Shown in pieces: positions 21,408 to 32,129 of a stretch of 64,000 bases of DNA. The DNA is from Kappaphycus alvarezii (Eukaryota > Rhodophyta > Florideophyceae > Gigartinales > Solieriaceae). The notes under the pieces were generated by a model that did no database searches, had not been told where the DNA came from, and was given only the letters and a program-made list of their open reading frames with translations. The translations under genes were made by a program, and so were the position numbers. Within the stretch, counting starts at the first letter, position 1, and each line of letters starts with the position of its first letter. The stretch covers positions 1-64,000 of the forward strand of contig NADL03000152.1 in NCBI GenBank assembly GCA_002205965.3. Direction: 5' to 3'.

Positions 21408-23885
21408 TCAAGCATTAAAACCTTTTTTAATTGCTGCGAGAGTATCTTGGTCCCAGTAATATGCAAAAACTGACTCTGTCCGAGGTTTATATGATGTTTC
21501 GAATGTATTATGGGGCTTCGAGGCAAGAGAGGAAACCGTAAGGTCTGGATGGGGAGCAGGGATTTGGCCGGGCACACCGTGATGCAAGCGTCCGAATAAT
21601 TTCCACAGGTTGGTATGAGCTTCGGCTAGCAGGAGCGCGCGCGATCTGGCCAATGCGATTGAACTGAGGTCCACGAGAGGGTGGAGAAAGTGGGAGTCAA
21701 CGATGCTGGCCGAGTGCGAATCAAGATTGAGCGGTGCAAGAGGAGTAAAGCAATGACCTCCCAAGGGAAAGGGGAGTGCCATCTGCTGGTGAACCGAGTC
21801 AGTCAAGGGGGCGTCGTTGGACTGAACGTAGAACTCCATTTGCCCAAAATCAAATAGTGGGGAGAGGACGGTGGTTATTCCCGCCGGTGTCACCTTAATT
21901 AGCTGTTGAAGCCGACGTTCTGAGGCAGCGATGTAGGTCGAAACGGATGCGCGCATTTCCGACCCGCCGATGAAGGCCAGCGTGTTATTGCGTATATAAA
22001 TGTTTTCCTAGATAAAGTTTCTCATGGAGGGGAGGGACCTGATAAAGGCACAGAGCAGAGCAATGCATTGTTGGAAGAATTATTTCAGGGGGACACGGTG
22101 CGAGATAGACGTGATGGTATCGGAAGGAGGGTAAGGCTAAAAAACAACCGCTCTCTGCGGGTTGAAGGAGAGCCCACATTGAGGCCCACGGAAGTCAACA
22201 ATGTCAACGGCCTTACTATGCCTGGTATTTGTGTCTAGTGTCTACACGACCATGCTCTGTCCTCATATGAGGCACACTTTGTCCTCATATGAGGACAGTT
22301 TCCGTTACATTTTGGAAAGGTAAATGTTTTGGAAGGCCGAAATTTTTACTGGAAAACAGGTTTTTCATGTTAAGTTACAGTACAGTAATTTTTACTGTAC
22401 GGGCGCCCTCGTTTCTGAAACCCCCCACGATAATACGAGCTATTTTTCCTTCCAAAACGTAGTCGTTTTCACAACTTCTTGCGAAGAGCGGAAGCTGGTG
22501 AGGGAAAATTGCTCTAGGCTTAACCGAGGTCAATAATCTTGAAACGTTTGTTTTGATCGGCCATCTACACTCATGAACTAATGCGGAGGGACAAGAAATG
22601 CGCTGAGATAAAAAAGAATTGTATTGAAAAAAAGGGCTAAAAGTTGTCCTCATATGAGGACAAATTTCCTCATATTATACCTTAGAGATTTGCACGCCTC
22701 GGTTTCCCTTGCAAAGTGGTGCAAAAAGGGATAACTTCAGAATGCTAGCTGGGTCTCCCTGTTACATCCAGACTTCAATGGCAATGTCGGCGGTCGTGCC
22801 TGCAAACGAGAAGAGCATCGGCGTCCTGTCAGTATATAGCATATTTAGGAAGCAATACGGCAAAGGGACTGCAGATGGCAGCATATAGATGATTCTCTGG
22901 CAGAGGAATCGATTGAATACGTTTGGGGTATCAATCGAAAGGGAAGAATAATAGGCATTCGAGCGCAGCTCTTAATTTCCCTGTCGGACGCCATAGCGAA
23001 CAGCTTCCAAGCCTAGTTCCATTTTATTGACTAGTTGTATGCGAGCGAGGTATTCCGAGGTGTTGTCAAGGGCCGGGTGTAAAAGGAACTTGGTGACTGG
23101 CCAGCGCAGTGTGGTCCCTAGTCGCAATCGGACGGAATTTTTTCGGTCACAGTCGGGTGGGAATCAGGGTGGCGCAGGATAGTAACGGGGTAGTGTAGTG
23201 AGGGAGGTCCCCTCGCGTGAGTCTACTGAATGTATCAGATAGTGCCGAAATACTCATGAGCCCCGCCTGTGACACGACTGTCTTATGGGCGACAAGATCT
23301 TGAAAATGAACGAGGCGCAAGTGCATCCGATCCAGGCCCGGGGCAGAGTTTGGGTCGAGGTGGCGAACAGCTTCGAAGAAAGCATCCTCCGTGATTTTCA
23401 TTGACATGAAGAGGTCTGCAGCGGCGAGGGGCGTTACCGTTCTTGAGGTTGCAGGGTGCAGGATTGGAGACGGGCAACTACCGTGGGGTCCCTAGCATCG
23501 GCGATGCGTGATTGATACAGTATGCGCATCATAAGGCTGTATTGAGGATCAGCAGCGAGGCGCTGTGCCCTCTGAAGCATTGGGTCGTGGTCTCGGCCCT
23601 CAGAAGGAGGGTGACGTGGGACAGTGTTCCTGGCGATTGAAGTTAGCATGGAGGGCTGCTCCCCGTAGTTTACCCCATTCACTGCTGCAGGTTTGGCGTA
23701 TATGATCTTAGATTTCTTGGTGTTGCAAAGTTTAGTATCGGCGCCCAACGCCCCCTGTAGTAACTCACAGTGGACGGCAGTGGGGAGGGACTGTATTCGT
23801 AGTAAAACGGAGTAAGCGGTCTCTGGGTTCCGCGCAACTGTTCATGGTACATTGTTTTACAGTGTGTGTAGGTACCGGACGGCAA
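21408..23885 (-). mobile_element. Decayed non-LTR retrotransposon copy with internal loss and a foldback insert
   Basis: The minus strand reads an N-terminal part (23748-23434, with ARNTVPRHPPSEGRDHDPML and MLQRAQRLAADPQ), then a pre-RT segment (23407-23147: FFEAVRHLDPNSAPGLDRMH, where the family has '...l.p.tSPG.DG'). The RT core is largely missing. A post-RT segment follows at 21956-21408 (SNDAPLTDSVHQQMALPFPL, LGGHCFTPLAPLNLDSHSAS). The element lies head-to-tail just downstream of the larger copy at 27.2-23.9 kb. Coding is discontinuous, so it is dead. The segments share a strand, but that they are one copy is inferred. Confidence 0.55.
22278..22664. mobile_element. MITE-like/foldback insert with palindromic ends
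   Basis: The 20-base ends TTTGTCCTCATATGAGGACA (22278-22297) and its exact reverse complement (22645-22664) bound a 387-bp unit without coding content. Each end contains the 16-bp palindrome GTCCTCATATGAGGAC. A further partial copy of the palindrome (GTCCTCATATGAGGCA) lies just outside at 22259-22274. No target duplication was identified. Movement as a DNA element is inferred. Confidence 0.65.
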
Positions 23886-23939
23886 TAGTCACCCATTCTA
23901 TGCTCCATTTATCAGCCACACCTGCACTGTTTAAAATTG

Positions 23940-26900
23940 TTTACTATGTGTAAATGGGGGGTTAATTTACTGTGGTAGATATGTGGGTTGGTATCCAGTA
24001 AATTTGTACCGGAGCGTAGATATCGTATCATTGTCAAGCCAATTGCGAAACCGTACGATGCGTCGAAAGCTGTGGATGGCACTCCAATCTACCAGAAGGT
24101 GGAAGGGAGGCCAGCCAGCAAACAAGCGGCATTGGAGATTACTGTCAAAGCGGAGTGTCGCTGTAAAAGAATGGCTCTAACCTTCGAAAACCGTTCCATT
24201 GCGCGGGTGGCAACGGTTCTCGCGAGTTCCTTGACGACGGAGAACGCCGCCGGATGTCAACCTCCAAGCGTTGAGATGGGGACAGGAACCAGCCTGTTTC
24301 TCCCCAGGCAGCTCAGCAAGGAACCCTTGGTATTTCCGCTGCTTCTCTGCGTGAGCTGCGTTGAGGCTTGTGAGTGGGTTGAAAGCCCTGGCTCTTGCGT
24401 GGGAGGGAGCGAGCGGGTTGACAAAGGTTACGTCGAAGTAATCCGCGCCACCGGCGGCTCCCATCGCCCTGATATCCGGCCTCGTCCTGTTTTGGTAGTG
24501 TAGACGAGGTTCGATGAATGGACGTCGGGCGGCTCTTGCAAGGTCGTTCCCCAGTAAAGTCACCTGGTTGTTATGGCGAGTATTCCGCTCGCAGCCAAAG
24601 CGACAATGTAGCAAGTGGTCCCCGTAGATATCCAGCATTTCATGGCATCCTGCTTTGGGGCAAGGGGTACCTGGGGCGAATAAGGGGGTTTGGCAAAAGT
24701 ATTGGAACCACACGGAAAAGTCTTTGCTCTTGATGTGCGTCCTCAATCCAGGGCAAGGGGCACAGTAGACCCAGCCTTTGGCACCGGGGAGGGACATGCT
24801 AGCGCGGAAGGCGCGGGTGCGGATGTTTCCGAGCGGCAAGGCCTCTTACACAGCCATATGAATTGCATCTGTTAGCTTCTTCTGCGATGGTGGGTTGGAT
24901 GAGCAGAAATTGCTAAACGGAATTCTTTCTGAGGGTCGACAAGAGGCGCTCCATGCGGTAAAGGCGGCTGTAGCATCCTCGTACTGCGTCAGGTCTTGAA
25001 CACAGGACGGCAAAGACTTCTCGCATAACTGCTGCGTCGCGGCGCTGGACGCAAGAAACGAAGCGGCGGCGACATCTCGCGCGGAGGAGAGGCCGATTCC
25101 CAGGTCGGCTTCTTCTCCTGTAGTGCCTTAATGGGCAGTTGCAGCTCCTTGAATATACAGATGTCTAGCATTCCACCCGCTAAAGTGCGGCAGCACCTCT
25201 CGATTAAGCTGTCGAAGTATTCGGCCCCTTTCTGCGTACAGGAGGGCGGCACAACTCGCAAGAGGTATCCAACTTTGCAAACCCCAAAGCAGTTGCGCAG
25301 TAGTTGGAATGAAGCGTGGGCGTCCTCGATTTCCATGACAGCGTTAAGTAAAGGCTCAAGGGAGTATACATGGTCCAGGAAGTATTGTTCCATGAACGTT
25401 TGGGAGCCGATTGGCGCGTTCAAAACCGAAGTACCAGCACTGTATTCCTGCCGCATATCACAGGGGTATGCGGACTGAACCGACGCGGAGGGGGCGGTGG
25501 GCCACCATACTTTGCATTTCGAGACTGCCAGATGGAGACCACGACGTTTGGCCTCGGGAGAAGACAGAACCTCGATTACCTTGAGTATATCCTCGTGTTT
25601 GGCTACAATGTAGCCATCGTCGTGATACCAAAGCTCCAAAAGCAGTGTGTCTAACCCTGTGTCCTCGTCGGGGGATCCCGACAATAGCTCTTTGATCTTT
25701 AGGGCGATGGGGTGGAGTACGAGAGCGAAAAGCAATCCGCTGAGCGGGTCTCCTTGCTGAGTACCCACAACACTCCGTATAGTCTCGAATCCCGTCCAGA
25801 GGAACGCTGGATCGTTGTTGTAGCAATACAGTACCCAAGGGAGCAACTGAGGAAAGAGGTTCCGGACTGCGTTAAAAAAGGAAGCACGGCTGCACAGGTT
25901 GAACGCATTCTTCAGGTCGACCGACAAGAGCGCATATTCAGAGCGTGTACCGAACTTGTTCACGATGCGTCGAACACCGTGAACTACTGCATCTGTTCCT
26001 GACTTTGTAGCGATACCAACCTGAAGAGGCTGGAAGTAGGTGGAGGCCTTTTCATTGACCCGAGTAGCAAGGCAGCTACTAACTAACCGTCGCAAAGTCT
26101 CTCCCACTGCAATGGGGCGCGGAGTCATGTCTTTCTTCGCAAGTGGTGTGAGTGGGGCTCCAGCAATCCACGGGCGAGGGCAGTAGGAGCTTTTCCGGAA
26201 GCCAGGACGTTCAGAAGTTCTGTTAATGAATCCAAGAATTTCCCCTGCGAGGAAGATGTGGGTGTCCGTAGAAGCTCTTCGACGTGAGAGGGGCGAAGTC
26301 CGGATCCCCCCGGGGCTGAACCGGGTTTGAAAGAGCGAACTGCCCGCAAAACCTCATCCTTTGTGATCGCTGAGATATCGGGGGGCGGAAGGCGGTTCAA
26401 AGTGTTCCTCATCCTCCCGGGAAGATTGAGGATGTTTAGCTCGGAGGGCGTCAGACACCGATTTAGTGGCCGGTAACACCCCTAGAGATCCTAATGCCTG
26501 TGCAGCTTTCCCATATGCTCCTTCGCGGGCGAGTCTCATGGCACGACGAATGTTGGCCTGTTTCTGTTCCTGGGGCGTTAAAGTTCGTTTTGTTCGGGAG
26601 GTCGCTTGTTGAAGTGCGTTCTGCCATAAGGTTTGGAACTGTCCTGCATTCCACAATTCGAGCCGTTCTCTGATTAACTCACTGGTTGATTGGACTTGCG
26701 TTTCGACGTTCGAACCGGTAGTACCTGAGGAAGGTGAAGTATTGGAAAGCATCACTGAAGGGAAAAAAAACTTCAGAGAGCTTCTCTTCCGCATCATAAT
26801 GTCCGTGTGCACAAGCCCACGCTGCGTCAGGCATGGCGACCGACAGGGAGTCACTCAGTGCTCATCGGAATCGTGTAGGGATATGAGACAACACAGGAAT

Positions 26901-27212
26901 GTGGGTCGTAAAGATGTCCTCATGGCAGGGCAGGGGCTGTGCGTGGAGCGGAGCATGCCCTGGTGAGAATTGCTGATCTGACGCGTGTCCAGTCGTGTGT
27001 GCGGGTCGCGGCGGTTGATCGTCGGCGATCGGGCGTGGGACCGGGACCGAAGACTGGCGGGTTCATCCGCCTGCAACTGCGACTTGTACAACGGAGCGTA
27101 CTGCCTTGGCCTTGTGTCTACGGTACACTGAGGGCAGCGGGCGTACGAGAAGGAGTACAGTCCTTGCGGATCCGGGCCGTGTACTTTGGAGCCGACGTAT
27201 TTGTGATGACAG
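23940..27212 (-). mobile_element. Non-LTR retrotransposon (LINE) with restriction-like endonuclease, near full length but broken
   Basis: The minus strand shows an N-terminal region, a reverse transcriptase and a C-terminal restriction-like endonuclease, ending in a ~120-bp block (24072-23949) also present at 17.93-18.05 kb and 28.00-28.13 kb. The endonuclease at the C-terminus places it with early-branching LINE groups (R2/CRE/HERO-like in the broad sense; exact clade not assigned). Such elements nick a target and prime reverse transcription from it. A solo gypsy LTR abuts its 5' side at 27219. No poly-A tail or target duplication was found. Confidence 0.75.
24177..26854 (-). pseudogene. LINE ORF: N-terminal region, reverse transcriptase, zinc motif and endonuclease
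   Basis: N-terminal part 26854-26354 contains RRAMRLAREGAYGKAAQALG. The pre-RT segment 26412-26125 has SITKDEVLRAVRSFKPGSAP-like sequence. A one-base frame change near 26.17 kb leads into the RT (26128-24989): RPIAVGETLRRLVSSC, QVGIATKSGTDAVVHGVRRI, LLSVDLKNAFNLCSRASFF, GTQQGDPLSGLLFALVLHPI and the catalytic YHDDGY. After another shift and a stop (25.0-24.84 kb) the end (24839-24177) reads GAKGWVYCAP, CPKAGC...DIYGDHLLHC and the PD-(D/E)xK-type RTRPDIRA...DYFDVTFVNP. RT and endonuclease residues look intact. About three breaks inactivate it. Confidence 0.8.
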
Positions 27213-27218
27213 GCACAG

Positions 27219-27939
27219 TGATAGGGGTAAATCGGCGGGGGAAGAGATCTTCAGAACCAATTACCCTGAGAAGGAGGTGTTGCGAGCGACAAAAGTGCTA
27301 CCGTGGTATTGTTGAACGAACAAAAGGGAGTGTATATAGAAGAGAGTTGAGGAAGCTACAAGCAAGTATAAAAGGGGCAGGGTTTACCACCGACGCTCTG
27401 CGACCAGCTTAGGAAAAAGTTTTCTTGGGTCTGAAGTTGACTCTCAACTTCCTACTACTCGGGACATGGCTTGAAGTTGTCTGCCAACCTGCTTCACCTC
27501 CACTAAAGGAAGCAGTTTACTCGGCTTATATAGACTTTTGGCTACCCCAAAAGTCTCAAACAAACATACTAATAACCATAAAATGTATTCACGGTAATCG
27601 TGTGAACCAGAGAGACTATTAGAAGATATTTCCTCAAGGTAAATATCTAGGTGCCATACCCATGCCAGCCACCCATCGGCCAGGGGTGGGAATTGATGTG
27701 GCCATTATATAGACCTTTCAGAGCTACTTGTAGTATCACCCACAACCTGGAACTGTACTGACATCTACTATGACAGCGTGTCCTAAAATGAAAAAATCAA
27801 CCGACGAATTTGCCACACTCACCCAAATTAAAAAAATCTTGCAAATTCAAAAACTGTAAAAATATCTTCCCAATTCCGATACTGTATACAATCATGGTCC
27901 TCATCTATATTTTTTTCGTGTGCGAATTTGCGCACATCA
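27219..27939 (-). repeat. Solo LTR of the 54.9-62.4 kb gypsy family
   Basis: It is 721 bp from TGATAGGGGTAAATCGG to GCGCACATCA, collinear with both LTRs of the intact element with scattered substitutions (over 95% alike by eye). Flanking pentamers CACAG and CAAAT do not match, so no duplication is visible. It may have arisen by recombination with another copy or flank loss. Confidence 0.93.
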
Positions 27940-28003
27940 CAAATCGCACTAGTTTGGTGAGTAAGAATAAAAAACAGTTTACTGGGGTGATGCTTACTAT
28001 CAG

Positions 28004-28155
28004 ATGTAAATGAGGGGTTTATTTACTGTGGTAGATATGTGGGTTGGTATCCAGTAAATTTATACCGGAGCGTAGATGTCGTATCATTGTCAAGCCAATT
28101 GCGAAACCTTACGATGCGTCGAAAGCTGTGGAAGGCACTCCAATCTACTAGAAGG
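28004..28155 (-). repeat. LINE terminal block abutting the copia LTR
   Basis: Almost the same as 23.95-24.10 kb (GTAAATG-GGGGTT-ATTTACTGTGGTAGATATGTGGG... to CTCCAATCTAC-AGAAGG). The similarity ends exactly where the copia LTR begins at 28156, as expected if the copia inserted into this LINE copy. The LINE sequence does not resume beyond 35072, so part was lost. Confidence 0.8.
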
Positions 28156-28396
28156 TGTCAGATTGAGGAGGATTTCTGAGTACATATCCCATCCCCTAAT
28201 CTATTCATTAGGGGATTACAATAAGGATAGCTGAGGTGTCTTCTAATCTATAATGGTAAAGGTAATGCTATTCAAGAGCAGATCTTTCTAGGGTACTGTA
28301 GGCCGAGTGGACCTTGTAAAGCTACAGTATCCACACGTAGAGATAAACAGAGACCAAGATTCTATCCTAATGGGTTTACGACGCTGATTGTCTACA
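28156..28396 (-). repeat. 3' LTR of the minus-strand copia
   Basis: Begins TGTCAGATTGAGGAGGA and ends GATTGTCTACA. Shares GATAGCTGAGGTGTCTTCTAATC, GGTACTGTAGG, and TCTATCCTAATGGG-TTACGA-GCTGATT with 34815-35072. Confidence 0.85.
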
Positions 28397-28439
28397 GTCC
28401 CCTTCTTCAAGAAAACGCTGATATGTGAAAGTTACCGTT

Positions 28440-29900
28440 TTCGGAGTAGAAGTAGAACGAGTGGCCCACTGTTCTATCGGGTGGTCCGTAACTCCCCCAT
28501 CCAAAATACTACTTAGTATACGGTTTTCCTTGAGCTTGGTTAGTTCGTCAGCAGGATTGTTTTCTGTGGTGATCCAAGCATTATCAGATATTTACATACG
28601 ATCATTTGCTTCGCGCATTGCATGTACATCTATCATGAGTCTCTTTTTAGTTGTGCACATTTTTTTGTCATTTTTCATTTTTGACGATTACGTCAAAAAT
28701 TGATTTAGAATCAGTAACCAACCGGACTTTGAGACTAATTTCAAGAATATTGTTCAATTCATAGTTGACTGTAAGTCCATAATGCATACCTTAGGTGATA
28801 GCATACGTTTTTCCACCTAGTACTGAGCTTACAATGCGGCGGGACTTATGAGAGCAATAGTGGATGATATTGAAGCGTGTTTTTCTGTCAAAGAATAGCA
28901 GAATATATCTAAATTGAGTAGTTAGGTCTGGATTTTCTGCAAAGCTGACGTCAGCGTATATTCTTAGGTGACGCGACGAGACATCTAGTTTCCTGTGGAG
29001 TATTTCGCGTGAGGGGTACTTGTGTGCGTGTCGAACAATCTTATTAATGGAAGCGATAGAGCTTGGACCATATTGCGTTTCAGTTATCTGAGAGGACTTA
29101 TTTACTGTGCATGCTATATCTGGTCACGTATGCACAATCCGATACAGTTTTTGATGAACTGAGCGGAATTGGCGGTAAGCTGCGTCGGTCGGGAGCGGCT
29201 TGATGCGCTGAATATATTCCGTTTGGTGCCACTTAAATCCGTTTATAGTTGTCTCCACCTGAATACCTGTGAACCTAAATGAATCCATCTCACGAGGTCT
29301 GGACTCGAAATGCTGCTCAGTCTTTTTCGTGTATTCTAAAAATTCTGGAGCTCCCGCATGCAGACTTTCATTCACAAGGTATCCTGGTACATATGATAAC
29401 CCTCCATTGAGTCTCTTAAAAAATAGCCGAGGATCGAACGACGTGGGATTCATCAATAGATCGTCACGGAGGTGGTGGGTAATTGTGGAGTCCCCATAGT
29501 CAACGGCGTCTGTAAGGCAGTGGTTTGGAAGATTGAGGAGGATATTGGCCGGCAGCTGTAGTTCTGAGGGAGACTAAACGTTAACCTCATAAAGGATCCT
29601 GCCAGCAGATTGTAGGTAAGCCTCCGTCACGTCTTTGGACCAAAGGCGAAAGCCACCTATGGCAGTCAGGGCTATAAACAGTCGTAAAGAGCTTAGCCTG
29701 AGAGTTGTTGAAGGGTATACGATGCGATTGAGCTCATGGTCGACAAAGTCCTGCCAAAAATACCGGCTTTGTAGATATCGCCTTTGGCGTATTTGTTTTG
29801 GATAGGTACAACAAAACGCCCCCCCAGTATGTTGACATCTTTAGACAATTTCTCGAGCAGGAAAAGTTCGAACATATCTCGGCACAGGAGTCGACTTATT
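28440..29900 (-). pseudogene. Copia reverse transcriptase C-terminal part and RNase H, broken
   Basis: The minus-strand frame 29456-29124 reads MNPTSFDPRLFFKRLNGGLS, then SFRFTGIQVETTINGFKWHQ and EYIQRIKPLPTDAAYRQFRS, a copia RT thumb pattern. Farther on, around 28.56 kb, TENNPADELTK matches the end of copia RNase H ('NPAD..TK'). Multiple stops lie between. The RT active-site motif could not be found intact. Confidence 0.65.
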
Positions 29901-29949
29901 TTGCTTTAGACGAGCTTTCGCAAAACGCGGGTCGTTCTTACGAGGATGA

Positions 29950-30945
29950 CACGGCTCCAAAATTTCTATAAGATATACGCATGCCGAGGTTGGCTCCGAA
30001 GCTTTGGTAAAGAGAGTAGCGAGTGATTGTTGTATTTGGGTAGTGAGACTCGTCCCGTCTGCGTGATTTGCTGGTAGTATGTGGTCCAGGGTGTACTTTG
30101 CATCGAAATCGGGTCTCTGGGCCCAGATATTGTTCTTAAATGTTTTAGTAACCGTATAAGGTCCGTTTTTTTGATTGTTGCCCGCATGCCATACATAAAC
30201 TTTGTCGCCAGGGCGGAAAAGATACTCACTTTCCGGGGGAACTTTCTCGCGGAGCTCCCTTTGAACCCGCAGTTGAGCGTTGATTTCCCGCCATTTCCAA
30301 TCTTTCTATTTGCATAGCACGCATGCGGTCCGTGTGTGATAGCAACGGTGTGGAGTGGGGAGGGAATCTGCGGATAGTACCGAAGACCAAGGTAGATGGG
30401 ACGAGTCCATATGGTCCAACAGTATCATTCATTGCCTTCACTTCGAGTTGTAGTGCAATGTTTCAGTCCAAATTTGGTAAATCCTGTAGTAATTTCAGGA
30501 ATAAAAGTCTAAGGAGAGCATGGTACCTTTCTCCATTGCCTTTTGCATTGTTAGATTGGACTCTCGGCAGTTGTATTTCGATTCCAGCTGAGGAGGCTAG
30601 AGTGTCAAACTATTTCCCCATAAAGACTCTGTCATGATTAGCACGAATATTGTCGAGGTATCCAATATAGGTAGACACCGAACAGAATGAAAATGTATTC
30701 CGTATTGTTTGGGTTGTCCCATCAGGGAGGAAGACCGTGGCGGAGAAATGGTACGAAGGTCACCGAAGTGTAAAGCCGGTCGTGGGTTCAACCAGACTAG
30801 ATCGAGGGCGAGTTCATGGTTGAAGAAACAGTCGTCATTTGGTAAATTTACTCGAAAGCGATGACGGCCCTTATTGTACCTCTGGAATGTGTCGCAGGCT
30901 TTGTCAATCTCCTTGAGTATTTGGAATGTTTCTGTTGGCATATCA
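29950..30945 (-). pseudogene. Copia integrase remnant
   Basis: The minus strand reads FFNHELALDLVWLNPRPALH (integrase core region) in 30941-30597. In another frame, 30441-30226, NDTVGPYGLVPSTLVFGTIR matches a phrase I recall from fungal copia integrase C-terminal regions ('NDTaGPdGLVPTLLVFGa'). A C-terminal tail follows to about 29.97 kb. The two readable parts are in different frames with stops between. Confidence 0.65.
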
Positions 30946-30999
30946 GTTGGTTTGGTGCTTTGGAAGGGTTTGTACTATTTATTTGCGAAGTGGTTCCAG

Positions 31000-32100
31000 A
31001 AATGCCGGTGAATTCGCTTGAGCTAGGCTCGCGTAAATAATATCTTTTTGCGTTTCTTTGTAGATAAAGAGGTTCCTTATATCTGACTATAGTTATTTTG
31101 GTACTTTAATTGGAAAACTATGGGTGAATATGAGAAGGAGGGTTGAACTTGGCTTTGACCTGCCACTCTAAAACAAGTCACGTCGGTCACGGTTGCATCA
31201 ATTCACTGTAAGCAACTTTTATGATGGCCACGTAGGCAGCTTACCGTTGTACACCCTACACTCGCTGCCACGGCCCGCATATGCTTACTAATTTCTACGT
31301 AGCAGCCGTACCGCTTGCGCAAGGGGACTTGGATCACGATCAAGACCGGTTCAACAGGGCTATATAATCGCCAGCTTGGAAACCTCTAGCGCGACTCTTG
31401 GTTCCTCAAGTCGTCGCTTGTTCTCCCACCTCCCACCCTCCATTCATCCTTCATGGCCCAATCACAAGTCATCTCTGTTCTTTGTTTCATTTGTTTGAAT
31501 TATTTGAGTATTGTTTTCTTTACACGTGTCAAATCAAAATTGTGCGTCCTTCGGCCGCTCAATTATACTGTGATTTGAAATATCGTGTCCTTGGATATTG
31601 GGGTCTCTTTCATTCGATATCATACCTCGCACCATTAATCGCTCTCAAGTTCGCTTGCAGGAGTATCGCTTTCGCAACACATCAACTGAACAAGGCGTAA
31701 GCTCTGACAAGACAGAAATCTGCTATGAGGGTGCTAAATTAGTGATCAACCGATTTCTCGGGTTCTCTGAACGAAGATCGCCACGAGAAGGCTTTAGCGT
31801 GAAATTCATGTTACAGAGACGGACCGAACGGCCCGCGACAGATGAAGGCACATGCGTACCTCCGATCCACTCTCCGTGGGAAGGATGGACACCTCAAGAT
31901 TACTGTCACATCTCGTGAAATCTGGGACTGACGATACCTCAATTTTTAGCGTGATTTGGGATGGGACGCTAGCACCCTAACCATCTCATGGAAACCGTCT
32001 TTTCCAAAAATTTGACTCACCTAACCCTCTTAGCTTCACCATCTCTGTCGAGCGGCTACTGACGACGTATGCAACGAGAACGCGGGGTATGTTATACGTC
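31000..32100. other. Possible embedded insertion within the copia
   Basis: No copia coding motif was seen here. The plus strand has a core-promoter-like GGGCTATATAATCGCC near 31.36 kb followed by short ORFs, the look of an LTR or promoter. No paired repeat was found in the window, so a solo LTR of an unknown element is only a suggestion. Confidence 0.3.
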
Positions 32101-32129
32101 ATGTTTTAGCTACTTTATCTTTAGTCAAT

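Noticed and set aside
26939-27412. 157-codon plus ORF crossing the LTR border
   Set aside because: Antisense to the LINE 5' region and running into the solo LTR; no motif.
27214-27944. CACAG / CAAAT as a duplication around the solo gypsy LTR
   Set aside because: Only two of five positions match; flanks probably rearranged.
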